NCBI GenBank assembly: GCA_045655005.1
Contig: JAZOOJ010000019.1
Span: forward strand, 62,001-126,000
Direction of reading: 5' to 3'
Source: UMGS1908 sp045655005
Lineage (GTDB): Bacteria > Bacillota > Clostridia > Christensenellales > UBA1242
DNA length: 64,000 nt
Shown: in pieces, positions 42,889 through 51,841 of the stretch
Position numbering within the stretch: the first letter of the stretch is position 1
Layout: each line of letters opens with the position of its first letter
Notes under the pieces: model-generated
Database searches by the model: none
What the model was told of the DNA's origin: nothing
What the model saw: only the letters and a program-made list of their open reading frames with translations
Made by a program: the position numbers and the translations under genes

Positions 42889-45243
42889 ATGCAAAAGATA
42901 AATCGCAACAAGATGGTGCTAAAATTTAACAAACCTGCAAATTCGCTCAGTCCGTGGGAAAGTTCACTGCCTATTGGTAATGGAAGAGTGGGCGCATTAA
43001 TTCAGGGTGGTGTTAGGTATGAAAGAATGATGATTTCTAATGCCAACTCGGTTTGGCTTGGTCAAGTTGGGGTTCTGCCTGATATTTCTGACAAAATGAA
43101 AGAAGTCAGGAAATGCGTTGACTCTAAAAATCAAGTGCTTGCAGGATTGACTATTGAAAAGGCTTTTGAGATGAAAAAATATCAACCAACAGAAGCCTGT
43201 CCTTTGCCTATTGTGGATTTTTGTGTCGAGCAGTCGGTTGCTGGTAAACACGTAAGTCAATATTTTCGTCAAATCAATATGGATAATGGAGAAGCAACAG
43301 TTGCTTTTTCAGACGTAGGAACAAAGGTTGACAGGTCGACATTTGTTTCGAGTGATGATGGACTGATTTATTATGAAATTTCAAAAGTTGGAGCGGGGTC
43401 ATTATCTCTTGAACTCTCTCTAAGGGCACACGATAAATCTAAAATTTCTTTCAATGGGGAAATTGCGCCAGTTTTTGAAGAAGAGTCTGTTGAAATAGGA
43501 GCAACAACTCTTTGTTTTGATTCTTTGTATCATGGTGTTCATATAGGTGCCGTTGCAAGAGTTGTTGTCGACAATAAAGCAACATTGCAGTCATTTGAAA
43601 AATCTTTAAAAATTGACAATGCTGAAAGAGTGTTGGTAATAATAAAAACTTACATTGCTAAAACGAAAGATAAAGAATGGCAAATAATAAAATCAGATTT
43701 GCTAGGTATTAAACAGCCAAGTTATGAAAGGGCATTTAGACAACATTTGAATGAATATGCGAAAAATATGAGCAAGTGTGAATTGTCAATCTCAAATGAG
43801 AAAGAAACAAGCATTGACAACTTGATTTCTGATTTCAATGAAAATAGTACTTTGATATATGAAAAACTTTTTCACTTTGCGAAATATTTAACCTGTATAG
43901 GCATATCTGAAGGTGACAATATTTCGTTTGTGACCGGCTTGTGGTCATATCACTATGCAAATAATCGAGCAAATGCAGACAGTGCTTGTGCAATTCCTGC
44001 GATTTATGGTTCGCTTGGTGTTTTGGGGCAGACTGCGAAATACAAGTCTTTATTAGACTATTTTATCAAATATGCTGATGACTTAAAGAAAAATGCGTAC
44101 AGAATTTACAAGTCAAAAGGTTTAATGGTCCCATTTATTATGGCTCGTGATACGGGACTTACTGGAAACACGCAATCGAATAATGTGTCGGTGGTTTTAA
44201 GTGGTGCAGTAATTGCCAATATGTTCGGTGAATATTTCTATTGGACAAAAGATGTGAAATTTTTAAAGAATGAAGCATTGCCATTTATGTGTGAAGTCAC
44301 AAAGTTTTATATGAATTATTTTTATCAAAATCAAAATGGTGAACTTGTGAGTTGTCCGTCATATTCGCCTTATGGGAAAGCGAAGTATTTTGAGAATAAA
44401 AGTGTTGGCGTTTATAGGTCTTGTCCTGCGGATTTTGCAGTTGTTAGAACTTTGATTAATAATATTATCACGTTGTCAAACAACTATTCAATACCATTAA
44501 GTGATATTGTTGAATATCAAAAGTTTTTAAATTTATTGCCACAAACAAAGGTTCAATCAAATGTTTTGGCAGAATATGCAGACGATGAAAACAGTAACAA
44601 AAGTGCTGGAATTATGCATTTGTATCCAGTATTTGGAACAAAAGATATTACTCTTCATTCAAGTGCTAATGTAATTGCACCATATTTAAATAGCGTGGTT
44701 CAAAAAATTGATAAGGCGTTATTTGCCCAAAATATCGTATCAATAGGAAGACTTTCGGAAATTGCTAGCATACTTGGTCATGGCGATGCGTGTATAAGTA
44801 TTTTAAGATATATGATTTCAAACTTTATGTCTAATAACTTGATGTTTTTTAATAATGATAAAACGAATTTCTGTGCCTATGTTGATGGTGATAATTATTT
44901 CAATATCGCAGGAAACCAATTACTTCTTTCAAGTATTGCAGATTGTCTAGTTTTATCAAGTGGAAAAAATATTTCAATACTTCCATCAAAACCTACGCTG
45001 TGGTCAAACGGAAGTATAAGTGGTGTTAATACAACTCTTAATGTGTTGGTGGATTTGGCTTGGGATGATAAAAAGGGTGTTGCAAGCGTTACTTGTAAAG
45101 CACTTAAAAATACAATGTTTAATTTAATGCTTTTTAAAGGTGTAAAAAAAGTAAAAGGTTATGATGTTAATATTGCAAATCCTGTAATTGAGAATATCAA
45201 TCTTTCAAATGGGAAATCGATTACCATTGAGATAAAATACTAA
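42889..45243 (+). CDS. GH95-like glycoside hydrolase (alpha-L-fucosidase family), divergent
   Basis: 784 residues. The N-terminal beta domain has the GH95 signature (SLSPWESSLPIGNGRVGALIQGG), followed by the (alpha/alpha)6 barrel and a C-terminal beta domain. GH95 enzymes release alpha-L-fucose or alpha-L-galactose from glycans. The protein has no signal peptide, so it should be cytosolic. Some active-site regions diverge: the usual N-x-Q-M-N-Y-W stretch is not evident, and the SPS-x-SPE-type segment reads CPSYSPYGK, so the Glu appears to be Tyr. Activity is therefore uncertain. The ATG at 42889 is chosen because GGAGAAAG lies just upstream, itself overlapping another in-frame ATG. The next gene begins 15 bases later. 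Confidence 0.75.
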   Translation: MQKINRNKMVLKFNKPANSLSPWESSLPIGNGRVGALIQGGVRYERMMISNANSVWLGQVGVLPDISDKMKEVRKCVDSKNQVLAGLTIEKAFEMKKYQPTEACPLPIVDFCVEQSVAGKHVSQYFRQINMDNGEATVAFSDVGTKVDRSTFVSSDDGLIYYEISKVGAGSLSLELSLRAHDKSKISFNGEIAPVFEEESVEIGATTLCFDSLYHGVHIGAVARVVVDNKATLQSFEKSLKIDNAERVLVIIKTYIAKTKDKEWQIIKSDLLGIKQPSYERAFRQHLNEYAKNMSKCELSISNEKETSIDNLISDFNENSTLIYEKLFHFAKYLTCIGISEGDNISFVTGLWSYHYANNRANADSACAIPAIYGSLGVLGQTAKYKSLLDYFIKYADDLKKNAYRIYKSKGLMVPFIMARDTGLTGNTQSNNVSVVLSGAVIANMFGEYFYWTKDVKFLKNEALPFMCEVTKFYMNYFYQNQNGELVSCPSYSPYGKAKYFENKSVGVYRSCPADFAVVRTLINNIITLSNNYSIPLSDIVEYQKFLNLLPQTKVQSNVLAEYADDENSNKSAGIMHLYPVFGTKDITLHSSANVIAPYLNSVVQKIDKALFAQNIVSIGRLSEIASILGHGDACISILRYMISNFMSNNLMFFNNDKTNFCAYVDGDNYFNIAGNQLLLSSIADCLVLSSGKNISILPSKPTLWSNGSISGVNTTLNVLVDLAWDDKKGVASVTCKALKNTMFNLMLFKGVKKVKGYDVNIANPVIENINLSNGKSITIEIKY

Positions 45244-45257
45244 AAAGGGGAATTTGT

Positions 45258-45890
45258 ATGGGGTTGTTTTCTAAGAAAAAAAAGAAAAATAGCGATGATG
45301 GGTATTTTTCATCTGGCTCGTTTGAAAGTGCAGATGCAAGTGATGATGCATTCTTAGTATCTGCTGTATCAAGTGGTGGAATTTCTGATGATGTTTTTGA
45401 AACCTCAGACGAAGTTCTTGACAAAACACGTGGATATGGCTCAAATTCCGGACTTGCCTATGTGAATAAATATTCGGCTACAAACCAAAAACTGGCAACA
45501 ACAAAAGTTGTAGATGTTGGTGTTTTCAAAAAGCCAGTAAAGGAAGTACCTAAACCGGTAGAATCTGAAAAAGGGTCTGCTCAAATACCATTGCTTGAAA
45601 AAGATAAAGACAAAAAAGATGATGTTTTGTTAGAGCCTTTATCAGATGATGAAGAAGAAAGTGATTTTGATAGTTTCTTTGAAGAGTTTATGAAAAAGAC
45701 TGCAGACAAAGAAAAAGAACAAAAAGTTGAAGAGAAAAAGATTGAAGACAAAAAAGTAGAACCGATAAAAGAAACTCCAAAGATTGAAGTAAAATCAAAG
45801 GTTGTTTCAAAACCTGCTGTAAAAAAACCGAGAAAAAGGGCTATTGATATTGACATAATTTCTGGTGGTGTTGGGGGAGATATAATTTAA
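45258..45890 (+). CDS. Unknown disordered charged protein next to DUF1538
   Basis: 210 residues, not recognised. The N-terminus is basic (FSKKKKKN), the first 90 residues are Ser/Asp/Gly-rich, and the middle is Lys/Glu-rich with a short acidic DDEEESDFDSFFEEFM. Most of it should be disordered; no membrane helix is visible. AGGGGAA precedes the ATG. It is 15 bases after the GH95-like gene and 15 bases before the DUF1538 gene, so it likely belongs to one transcript and may be an accessory of the transporter-like protein. Confidence 0.65.
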   Translation: MGLFSKKKKKNSDDGYFSSGSFESADASDDAFLVSAVSSGGISDDVFETSDEVLDKTRGYGSNSGLAYVNKYSATNQKLATTKVVDVGVFKKPVKEVPKPVESEKGSAQIPLLEKDKDKKDDVLLEPLSDDEEESDFDSFFEEFMKKTADKEKEQKVEEKKIEDKKVEPIKETPKIEVKSKVVSKPAVKKPRKRAIDIDIISGGVGGDII

Positions 45891-45904
45891 AACAGGAATA
45901 ATTT

Positions 45905-47431
45905 ATGTTACAAAAGTTAAAGTCGGTAAGTTTATCTATGTTGCCAATTGTGGCAGTTGTATTGCTTATACATTTTACAATGTATGAGTTTACTACTGCC
46001 ACTCTTTTTGATTTTGTAATTGGATTAGTTTTGTTGATTTTAGGTCAAGTTGTATTTATGGTTGGGCTTGATATAAGTATAGTGCCTATGGGTGAGTTCG
46101 TTGGGAACTCGGTAAATGACAAAAAGAAATTTTATATTTTTATTATCTTTGGACTTGTTTTTGGTATCGTTTCAACAATTGCAGAGCCGGATTTTCAAGT
46201 TCTTGTTACAAAGATTTCTATTGCTGGGATAGGAATTCCCAAGTGGTGGATTTTAATTGGTGCTGGTGTTGGTGTTGGTATTATGCTTGCAGTTGGAATG
46301 GTCAGGATTGTAATGGGCTATTCATTAAATTTGTTGTTATTTATAATGTATGCGTTACTAGCGGTTGTTTCTATATTCTTATCTGAAAAGTCATTTGCGG
46401 TAAGTTTAGATGCAGGGGCTGGAACGATTGGTGTTATTACGTCACCATTTTTGTTGGCTCTTGGCATTGGCGTTGCAAAGATTGTAACTCATTCAAGAAA
46501 TACAGAGAGCGGGGCTGAAAATTTTGGTTTAATTTCGCTATCGGCAACTGGCTCGTTGGTTTTAATGGTGATTATGTCATTGATATTTGCAGGTGAAACA
46601 GGCGGTGTCGTTGGGGTTGAAAGTTCGACTCCTGTTTGGCTTTCTATCCTTTCGGATTGTGTATTATCGTTGTTTCCATTGGTTATTGTATTTTTTGTTT
46701 TTGAAGCACTCTTTATTAAAATATCATGGCACGAAAAAAGAAAGTTGTTGTTCGGCTCGGCTGTAACCTTTGTTGGTTTTTATATGTTTTTATTTGGCAT
46801 AGAGTTCGGTTTTTCTAATATGGGATATGAGTTTGGAAATGCTTTATTAAAGCTGGATAATAAAATTTTAACGGTTGTGATTTGTGCTGTACTTGGATTT
46901 TTTATTGTATTTTGTGAACCGTCAATTAGAAACCTTGCCGAGCAAATTGAAAATGTTACAAACAGAAATATTCGCTCGGGATTGGTTGTTGTTGCGATTG
47001 CTTTTTCGGTTATAATTTCAAGTGTACTATGCGTGCTTAGAATATATTATGAATTTTCGATTTGGTGGATATTTGGCATTGGCTATGGACTAGTCTTTTT
47101 GCTTATGCCTTTTATACCAAAGTTGTTTAGTGCGATAGCATTTGATTCGGGTGGAGTTACAAACGGAACACTGACTGTTGCTTTTGTATTGCCAATAATG
47201 ATGGCGCTTGCTGGGAATGGAGCGACGGGGTTTGGTACTATTGGAGTTATGGTAATGACTCCTGTGCTTATTATTGAGATTTTAGGTTTTGTGTACAAAA
47301 TATTGATTGATTCTGAGGTTAAGAAAAATCAGAAAATGTTGCTTAGACTTTCTAAAACCGAAGACCAATTCTCAAATATTGAAAAACTTAGAATTCAACA
47401 TGAGCGAGAATTTGATGGGAGAGTGTTTTAG
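45905..47431 (+). CDS. DUF1538 family multipass membrane protein (two-domain form)
   Basis: 508 residues with about 12-14 membrane helices. It is an internal duplication: FGIVSTIAEPDFQVL in the first half matches FFIVFCEPSIRNL in the second, and LDAGAGTIGVITSPFLLA matches FDSGGVTNGTLTVAFVLP. This is the DUF1538 pattern, a family seen next to P-II-like proteins and thought to be a transporter of unknown substrate. The Asp-Gly turns in each repeat may line a pathway. The last 40 residues are a charged cytoplasmic tail. Two P-II-like genes follow directly. Confidence 0.85.
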   Translation: MLQKLKSVSLSMLPIVAVVLLIHFTMYEFTTATLFDFVIGLVLLILGQVVFMVGLDISIVPMGEFVGNSVNDKKKFYIFIIFGLVFGIVSTIAEPDFQVLVTKISIAGIGIPKWWILIGAGVGVGIMLAVGMVRIVMGYSLNLLLFIMYALLAVVSIFLSEKSFAVSLDAGAGTIGVITSPFLLALGIGVAKIVTHSRNTESGAENFGLISLSATGSLVLMVIMSLIFAGETGGVVGVESSTPVWLSILSDCVLSLFPLVIVFFVFEALFIKISWHEKRKLLFGSAVTFVGFYMFLFGIEFGFSNMGYEFGNALLKLDNKILTVVICAVLGFFIVFCEPSIRNLAEQIENVTNRNIRSGLVVVAIAFSVIISSVLCVLRIYYEFSIWWIFGIGYGLVFLLMPFIPKLFSAIAFDSGGVTNGTLTVAFVLPIMMALAGNGATGFGTIGVMVMTPVLIIEILGFVYKILIDSEVKKNQKMLLRLSKTEDQFSNIEKLRIQHEREFDGRVF

Positions 47432-47434
47432 TTT

Positions 47435-47806
47435 ATGAAAAATAAAAAGAATAAAATGCAAAGTGTTACCCCAAAGTTTAAACTTGAAGATATAAATGAA
47501 TTGAAGATAATATTGATAATCGCAAAAATAACAATGGAAGAAGAAATTATTGAAAGACTTGAAAATCTTGGGGGGCAAGTGCTTTTAAGAGAGGTTGGCG
47601 AAGGTATTGGAAAAAATATGAGTCTTGAATTACTGGGCATTAACAATACACCTTACATTGTAATTTTAGCTACGGCAAGAAAAGAAGACGCTGACAACAT
47701 TGTTGTTGCGATAGATAGTGAAGTGAATTTTTCGGCTCCTGGTGTGGGCTTGGGCTTGACTATTGATGTTGAAGGCTATATGGGTGCTAAGGGATTATTT
47801 TTATAG
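47435..47806 (+). CDS. P-II-like small regulatory protein 1
   Basis: 123 residues. The core IILIIAKITMEEEIIERLENLGGQVLLREVGEG has the beta-alpha-beta start of a P-II (ferredoxin-like trimer) domain; strands VILATARKEDA and VEGYMGAKGLFL complete it. The T-loop is short (about residues 50-70) and lacks the uridylylated Tyr, so control by nucleotide or metabolite binding is more likely than modification. It starts 3 bases after the DUF1538 gene and probably gates that protein. The assignment is by context and weak sequence pattern. Confidence 0.65.
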   Translation: MKNKKNKMQSVTPKFKLEDINELKIILIIAKITMEEEIIERLENLGGQVLLREVGEGIGKNMSLELLGINNTPYIVILATARKEDADNIVVAIDSEVNFSAPGVGLGLTIDVEGYMGAKGLFL

Positions 47807-47831
47807 AGTAATAGTTTTTAGGAGATATGAT

Positions 47832-48218
47832 ATGAAATTAACAGAAAAAGAAGTTATTGAAAAGCAAGTTGGTTTAGAATTCCCTTTAAATATTGGAGAT
47901 GCTGGTAATGATGAGGTTCGTGAGATTGGCTCTAAACTTGTGATGGCTGTTGTAAAAAAAGGGTACGCCTACCAAGTCGTAAAGGTTGCAAATGAAAATG
48001 GTGCCAAAGGGGCTTTTATTTTGGACGGTAGGGGTACGTCAACTCATAAAAAAAGATTTTTTGGTTTTGATATAGCACCAGAAAAAGAAGTTGTTTTAAT
48101 GGTTGTTAGCGATTCAATAGTTTATCCAGTAATTAAAAGCATTTACGCAATTGCAGATTTTAAAACAACGGTGAAAGGTGTGGTTTTTGCATTACCAATT
48201 TCTATGATATTAGATTAA
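47832..48218 (+). CDS. P-II-like small regulatory protein 2
   Basis: 128 residues. After a polar lead it has VVKKGYAYQVVKVANENGAKGAFILDGRGTST, with the P-II beta-alpha-beta and GAKGAxxLDGRG turn, and strands EVVLMVVSDS and GVVFALPIS. The ATG at 47832 follows GGAGA 7 bases upstream; an in-frame codon inside the previous gene is not used. It is distinct from its neighbour, so the two could form a mixed or alternating sensor for the DUF1538 protein. Confidence 0.7.
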   Translation: MKLTEKEVIEKQVGLEFPLNIGDAGNDEVREIGSKLVMAVVKKGYAYQVVKVANENGAKGAFILDGRGTSTHKKRFFGFDIAPEKEVVLMVVSDSIVYPVIKSIYAIADFKTTVKGVVFALPISMILD

Positions 48219-48228
48219 TATAAAAAGC

Positions 48229-48258
48229 AAAAAGTGTATCAATTTTGATACACTTTTT
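48229..48258. terminator. Bidirectional terminator
   Basis: AAAAAGTGTATC pairs perfectly with GATACACTTTTT around a 6-base loop. It ends the DUF1538 unit on the plus strand and the ferritin-like gene on the minus strand. Confidence 0.9.
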
Positions 48259-48264
48259 AGTTTA

Positions 48265-49515
48265 TTAATTTTTAATACAACGGCCAACGTCGGTATTGTC
48301 AATATTTCTATTTTGTAAGTCTTTGCAAGGATTAGGCGTGTCTTCGTATCTGTAATCTTTGCCAAATTTTGTAATGTAAGTTGAAATAACGGCGTGAGAA
48401 GGAGTTTCTTCTACATTTTTATTCATTATTTTTTGAATGTTTGGATATCTGTCTGCTGAGTAATTGCAAGAGTCAACATATTCTTCAAATTCCGATGTAT
48501 TATTAATGGTTTCAGCGATGACGTGTCTTATATATTCTTTGTTTGGTTTAAAGTGTAGAAGTTTTGGGAACGCAGGCTTGGTGATAACTTCTTGCCAATC
48601 TCTCTTTTCATACTTCTTTAATAGGTCGGCAACTTTATGTAAGTGAGCAATTTCTTGTGTTAAATGTAGTTCCCAAACCTTTCTGATTTCTGGGTCGGAT
48701 TCGTCTTGCAGGCACGAATAGTAAAGATAACACTCAGTATATTCGTGATTTAAACAATTTTCAAGGTAGGTAAGAGTAGGGTCTTTTAGTCCGCCATATC
48801 TTGTTACGTGTTGTTCTTCAATCATAGCGATTTCGCTGTACAATTTTCTACCTAAATCGTTTTTATAGAAACCGCCAATATTCATATAGTAGTTCATTGT
48901 TTGTTGTTCGGCAGCGGTGATAATGCAGGCGTGTAATTTTGTTAATGGGTCAGCAGTTTTGTTGTCAATCCAATAACTTAGTTCGTCGTAAGGGTGGCGG
49001 TGTTCTGATACGGTTGGGCGACCAGGGGTGATCTCGGTGTATTCGCCCACAAGTCTTTCTGCGTGAATTCCGTCGTCCATATCAAGAAGATTTGCGTATC
49101 TGTAAAGATGGTCAAAGTCTTCAAGCAAAGCAAAGTCTAATGCTTTTTTAACAACGGGGTCTTTTTCAACTTCTGCCATAATGGCTGTAAGGTCTACCGC
49201 AAGTTGTTCATAGCCAATTGTGGTTTCAAGGATTGTTTCGTTGATTGGCTTTAATGCAGAAATGCGTTTTTGTTGAACTTGTTCTACCTTTCTAATTAAT
49301 GCTAAATCACGACGTAGGTCGTTGTCTGGGCAGTTCCTTGAAAAATTATGTCCGCCGTAAACTGATTCGTACTCGGTGCCATTCATCAAAATTACTCGGG
49401 TTTTGGTGTATGGGTCAGTAGAATCCTTATCATAACTTTTTGGATACATTTTTGCAAAATCGCAAATACCCTTTTCGACTTTTTCAGGTTTTTCTTCAAA
49501 TGGATTAAATGACAT
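48265..49515 (-). CDS. Ferritin-like diiron domain protein
   Basis: 416 residues with at least four long helices bearing ferritin-like metal motifs: YEQLAVDL and EDFDHLYRY, EQQTMNYY, IEEQHVTRYGG, EYTECYLYYS and LTQEIAHLHKVADLL. The pairs E-x-x-H and E-x-x-x-H recur, pointing to a diiron or dimanganese four-helix bundle, perhaps two bundles in one chain. Related proteins include manganese catalase-like and rubrerythrin-like members, but no rubredoxin Cys motif is present. Function is likely oxidant or metal handling. A strong AAAGGAGATT site precedes the start. There is no signal peptide. Confidence 0.75.
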   Translation of the reverse strand: MSFNPFEEKPEKVEKGICDFAKMYPKSYDKDSTDPYTKTRVILMNGTEYESVYGGHNFSRNCPDNDLRRDLALIRKVEQVQQKRISALKPINETILETTIGYEQLAVDLTAIMAEVEKDPVVKKALDFALLEDFDHLYRYANLLDMDDGIHAERLVGEYTEITPGRPTVSEHRHPYDELSYWIDNKTADPLTKLHACIITAAEQQTMNYYMNIGGFYKNDLGRKLYSEIAMIEEQHVTRYGGLKDPTLTYLENCLNHEYTECYLYYSCLQDESDPEIRKVWELHLTQEIAHLHKVADLLKKYEKRDWQEVITKPAFPKLLHFKPNKEYIRHVIAETINNTSEFEEYVDSCNYSADRYPNIQKIMNKNVEETPSHAVISTYITKFGKDYRYEDTPNPCKDLQNRNIDNTDVGRCIKN

Positions 49516-49634
49516 TTTAATAATCTCCTTTTTTGGTTTTACTAAATGTAGTATGTGCTAAAATTAAAAATTTAAACAAGAAATAGCGGTTTAATAACGA
49601 GAAGTTTCTTATATTAAAAAATTGAATAAAACAC

Positions 49635-49663
49635 TTGCAAAAATAGAAAGTTTATGATATTAT
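49635..49663 (+). promoter_or_regulatory. tRNA-Leu promoter
   Basis: TTGCAA (49635-49640), a 17-base spacer ending TGA, and TATTAT (49658-49663), 38 bases before the tRNA. Confidence 0.65.
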
Positions 49664-49700
49664 ATATTTTGTTCAATCCAATTGAACAAGACAACTTAAT

Positions 49701-49787
49701 GCCGAAGTGGTGGAATTGGCAGACGCGTCGGACTCAAAATCCGATATTGGAGACAATGTGCGGGTTCAAGTCCCGCCTTCGGCACCA
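49701..49787 (+). tRNA. tRNA-Leu (anticodon CAA)
   Basis: 87 bases with an encoded CCA. The acceptor stem is GCCGAAG with CTTCGGC, the D arm has GGTGGAATTGGCAGAC, and the anticodon stem-loop CGGACTCAAAATCCG shows CAA, which reads UUG leucine codons. A long variable arm (TATTGGAGACAAT) makes it class II, and GGTTCAAGTCC is the T arm. Confidence 0.97.
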
Positions 49788-49797
49788 TCAAAAATTC

Positions 49798-49828
49798 AAA
49801 CCGAACCTGATTATAGGATCGGTTTTTT
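49798..49828 (+). terminator. Terminator after tRNA-Leu
   Basis: AACCGAACCT and AGGATCGGTT pair with one A-A mismatch, followed by T7. Confidence 0.75.
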
Positions 49829-50036
49829 TGTTTGTCTAAGTTTTGTTTCTATGGAATCCATATTGCGTAGTATGTTTTTATAAAAGTTTCGAATAAATGA
49901 GGGGAAAGTAATTAAGAGTGGTTACAGTTATTAAAATGAACTCAATCGCAATTATTAAAATGGATGGCTTTTGTAAATAAAAAAGCACGAAAAATAATAA
50001 AAATTATCAAAACCCCTTTAAATTCGTTACATTATG

Positions 50037-50045
50037 TGTTATAAT
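50037..50045 (+). promoter_or_regulatory. Extended -10 promoter of the LRR protein gene
   Basis: TGT then TATAAT (50040-50045). The -35 is poor (TTTAAA). The 245 bases before the gene otherwise show nothing clear. Confidence 0.5.
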
Positions 50046-50072
50046 ATGACATAATAAAGAAGGGGGGATTTT

Positions 50073-51776
50073 ATGAAAAAATTATTTATAGCCTTATTAA
50101 TAGTGTTGGTGGCGATTGTTGGTGTTGGGGTCTATTTTGTGATGTCGGGAAGGTATTCTGAACCTAGTTTTACAATTTCAGTTATAGAAAGTGAAGGCGG
50201 CGGAACTGTATCGGTAGATAAAACGGACGCTAATGCTGGGGATAAAGTGAAATTGACGATCACTCCTGAGTCGGGATATAAGTTAGTTGAGGGTTCTTTA
50301 AAATACGGAGATACTGAAATAGAATTAGATAAAGACAATTCGTTTAAAATGCCAAGTGAAAATATCGTTATTAAGTATGAATTCGCTTTAATAGAGTATA
50401 ACATTAATTACATGATTGATGAGCATACAAGTGTTGAAGGGCTTAAAACTACCTATACTAAAAAAAGCGAAACTCTTGAATTAGGTGAACCATCAAAGAG
50501 TGGGTATATATTTGACGGTTGGTATCTTGATAATAATCATACTAAAAAAGTAACTTCTATTGAGTCTGGAACGACTGGTAATTATTATTTATATCCAAAG
50601 TTTATTGCATTGTTTCAAGTTTCAAACGGACATATTGAAGGTTTTTCTGATTATTTAAAGAATTTAGAAAGAGTTGATGTTTTAGAGATTCCAGAAAGAA
50701 TAGATGGTGTAACCATTGATGGGATTGCAGACGAGGCCCTGATTTCTGGTGCGAATATATCAAAATTGGAGATTCCGAATACTGTAAAATATTTTGGTGT
50801 AAATTGTTTTGGTTTTGGTATAGCAAACAACTTTAATGAAATTGAATATGTGGGGTCGTTAAATGATTGGGTGGAATCAACTTTTAAGGATTATCCAATT
50901 ATTCATACCCAAACTTTAAAAATAGATGGAAAAGAAATCGGTGAATCGCTAAATTTACCAACATCGATTAAAAAAGTTTCAGCAAATGCATTTTATGGGT
51001 TCGAACAATTGGAATATGTATTTTATGATGGCTCAATTGATGAATATGCAAAAATTGAGTTTGAAAATGAATACGCAAGTCCAATGCATTGTGCGGAGAA
51101 ATTGCACATTAATGGTTATTATGTTGCTGGTGAAATAACAATTAGCGGAACAACTTCTATTTATCCAGGTGCGTTTGCCAATTGTGAAGGCATTACTTCT
51201 GTAAAGTTTAATATTGAGAGTCCTATGAAGATGGCAATTAAAAATTCTGCCTTTGAAAATTGCTCAAATCTTAAAGACGTTGAAATGGATAAAGTTATTT
51301 TTATTGAAGACAATGCATTTTTTAATTGTACAAAGCTTCAAGTAGAAACATTGTCATTTGTTGCGCATATAGGTGCGTATGCTTTTTACAATTGTGATAG
51401 TATTACCAAGTTAGAATTGGGCATAAGTGGAGGTGTAACTATTGGAGATTCGGCGTTCGATGATTGTTCGGCATTGAAAGATTTGGTTATTGTTAATGTT
51501 GCAACTATTGGTAAACGTTCTTTTAGAGATTGTGCTTTAACAGGTGTTATGGTTAATGGCGGTTTAACAACTATTGGAGATGGGGCATTCGCTGGGAATC
51601 AAGGCATTAGCGTTAATTTATCTAAATGCACAAGCACTATTCAAGCCGGCAAAAATGTTTTTGATGATTGTGGAAATTTTAAAGTTTGGTTTGCAAGCGA
51701 AGCTCTTGCTAATCAATATAAGACGGCTGAAAATTGGTCAGAGTACGCCGACAAATTATTTTATATGGCTGGTTAA
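50073..51776 (+). CDS. Surface protein with bacterial repeat, InlB B-type repeat and BspA-like LRRs
   Basis: 567 residues. An N-terminal hydrophobic segment (about 4-25) after MKK serves as signal or anchor; no lipobox or LPXTG is visible, so it is probably anchored by that helix. Residues 35-105 match the bacterial repeat fold (GGGTVSVDKTDANAGDKVKLT). About 107-180 is an InlB B-type repeat with SGYIFDGWYLDN. From about 200 to 545 BspA-like leucine-rich repeats follow (NSAFENCSNLKDVEM, DSAFDDCSALKDL, DGAFAGNQGI). Such proteins bind host or matrix partners outside the cell. It stands alone. Confidence 0.88.
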   Translation: MKKLFIALLIVLVAIVGVGVYFVMSGRYSEPSFTISVIESEGGGTVSVDKTDANAGDKVKLTITPESGYKLVEGSLKYGDTEIELDKDNSFKMPSENIVIKYEFALIEYNINYMIDEHTSVEGLKTTYTKKSETLELGEPSKSGYIFDGWYLDNNHTKKVTSIESGTTGNYYLYPKFIALFQVSNGHIEGFSDYLKNLERVDVLEIPERIDGVTIDGIADEALISGANISKLEIPNTVKYFGVNCFGFGIANNFNEIEYVGSLNDWVESTFKDYPIIHTQTLKIDGKEIGESLNLPTSIKKVSANAFYGFEQLEYVFYDGSIDEYAKIEFENEYASPMHCAEKLHINGYYVAGEITISGTTSIYPGAFANCEGITSVKFNIESPMKMAIKNSAFENCSNLKDVEMDKVIFIEDNAFFNCTKLQVETLSFVAHIGAYAFYNCDSITKLELGISGGVTIGDSAFDDCSALKDLVIVNVATIGKRSFRDCALTGVMVNGGLTTIGDGAFAGNQGISVNLSKCTSTIQAGKNVFDDCGNFKVWFASEALANQYKTAENWSEYADKLFYMAG

Positions 51777-51806
51777 TATTAAATAATAATTGAAAAAAGG
51801 AAATAT

Positions 51807-51838
51807 AAAAACCGAATCAAATTAATGATTCGGTTTTT
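51807..51838. terminator. Bidirectional terminator
   Basis: ACCGAATCA pairs with TGATTCGGT, with A and T runs on the two flanks (stem extended to AAAAACCG). It serves the LRR gene and the convergent minus-strand gene. Confidence 0.85.
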
Positions 51839-51841
51839 GTT

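Noticed and set aside
49654..49839. Open frame of 61 codons across the tRNA-Leu gene
   Set aside because: It reads through the tRNA and its terminator; the tRNA fold explains the sequence.
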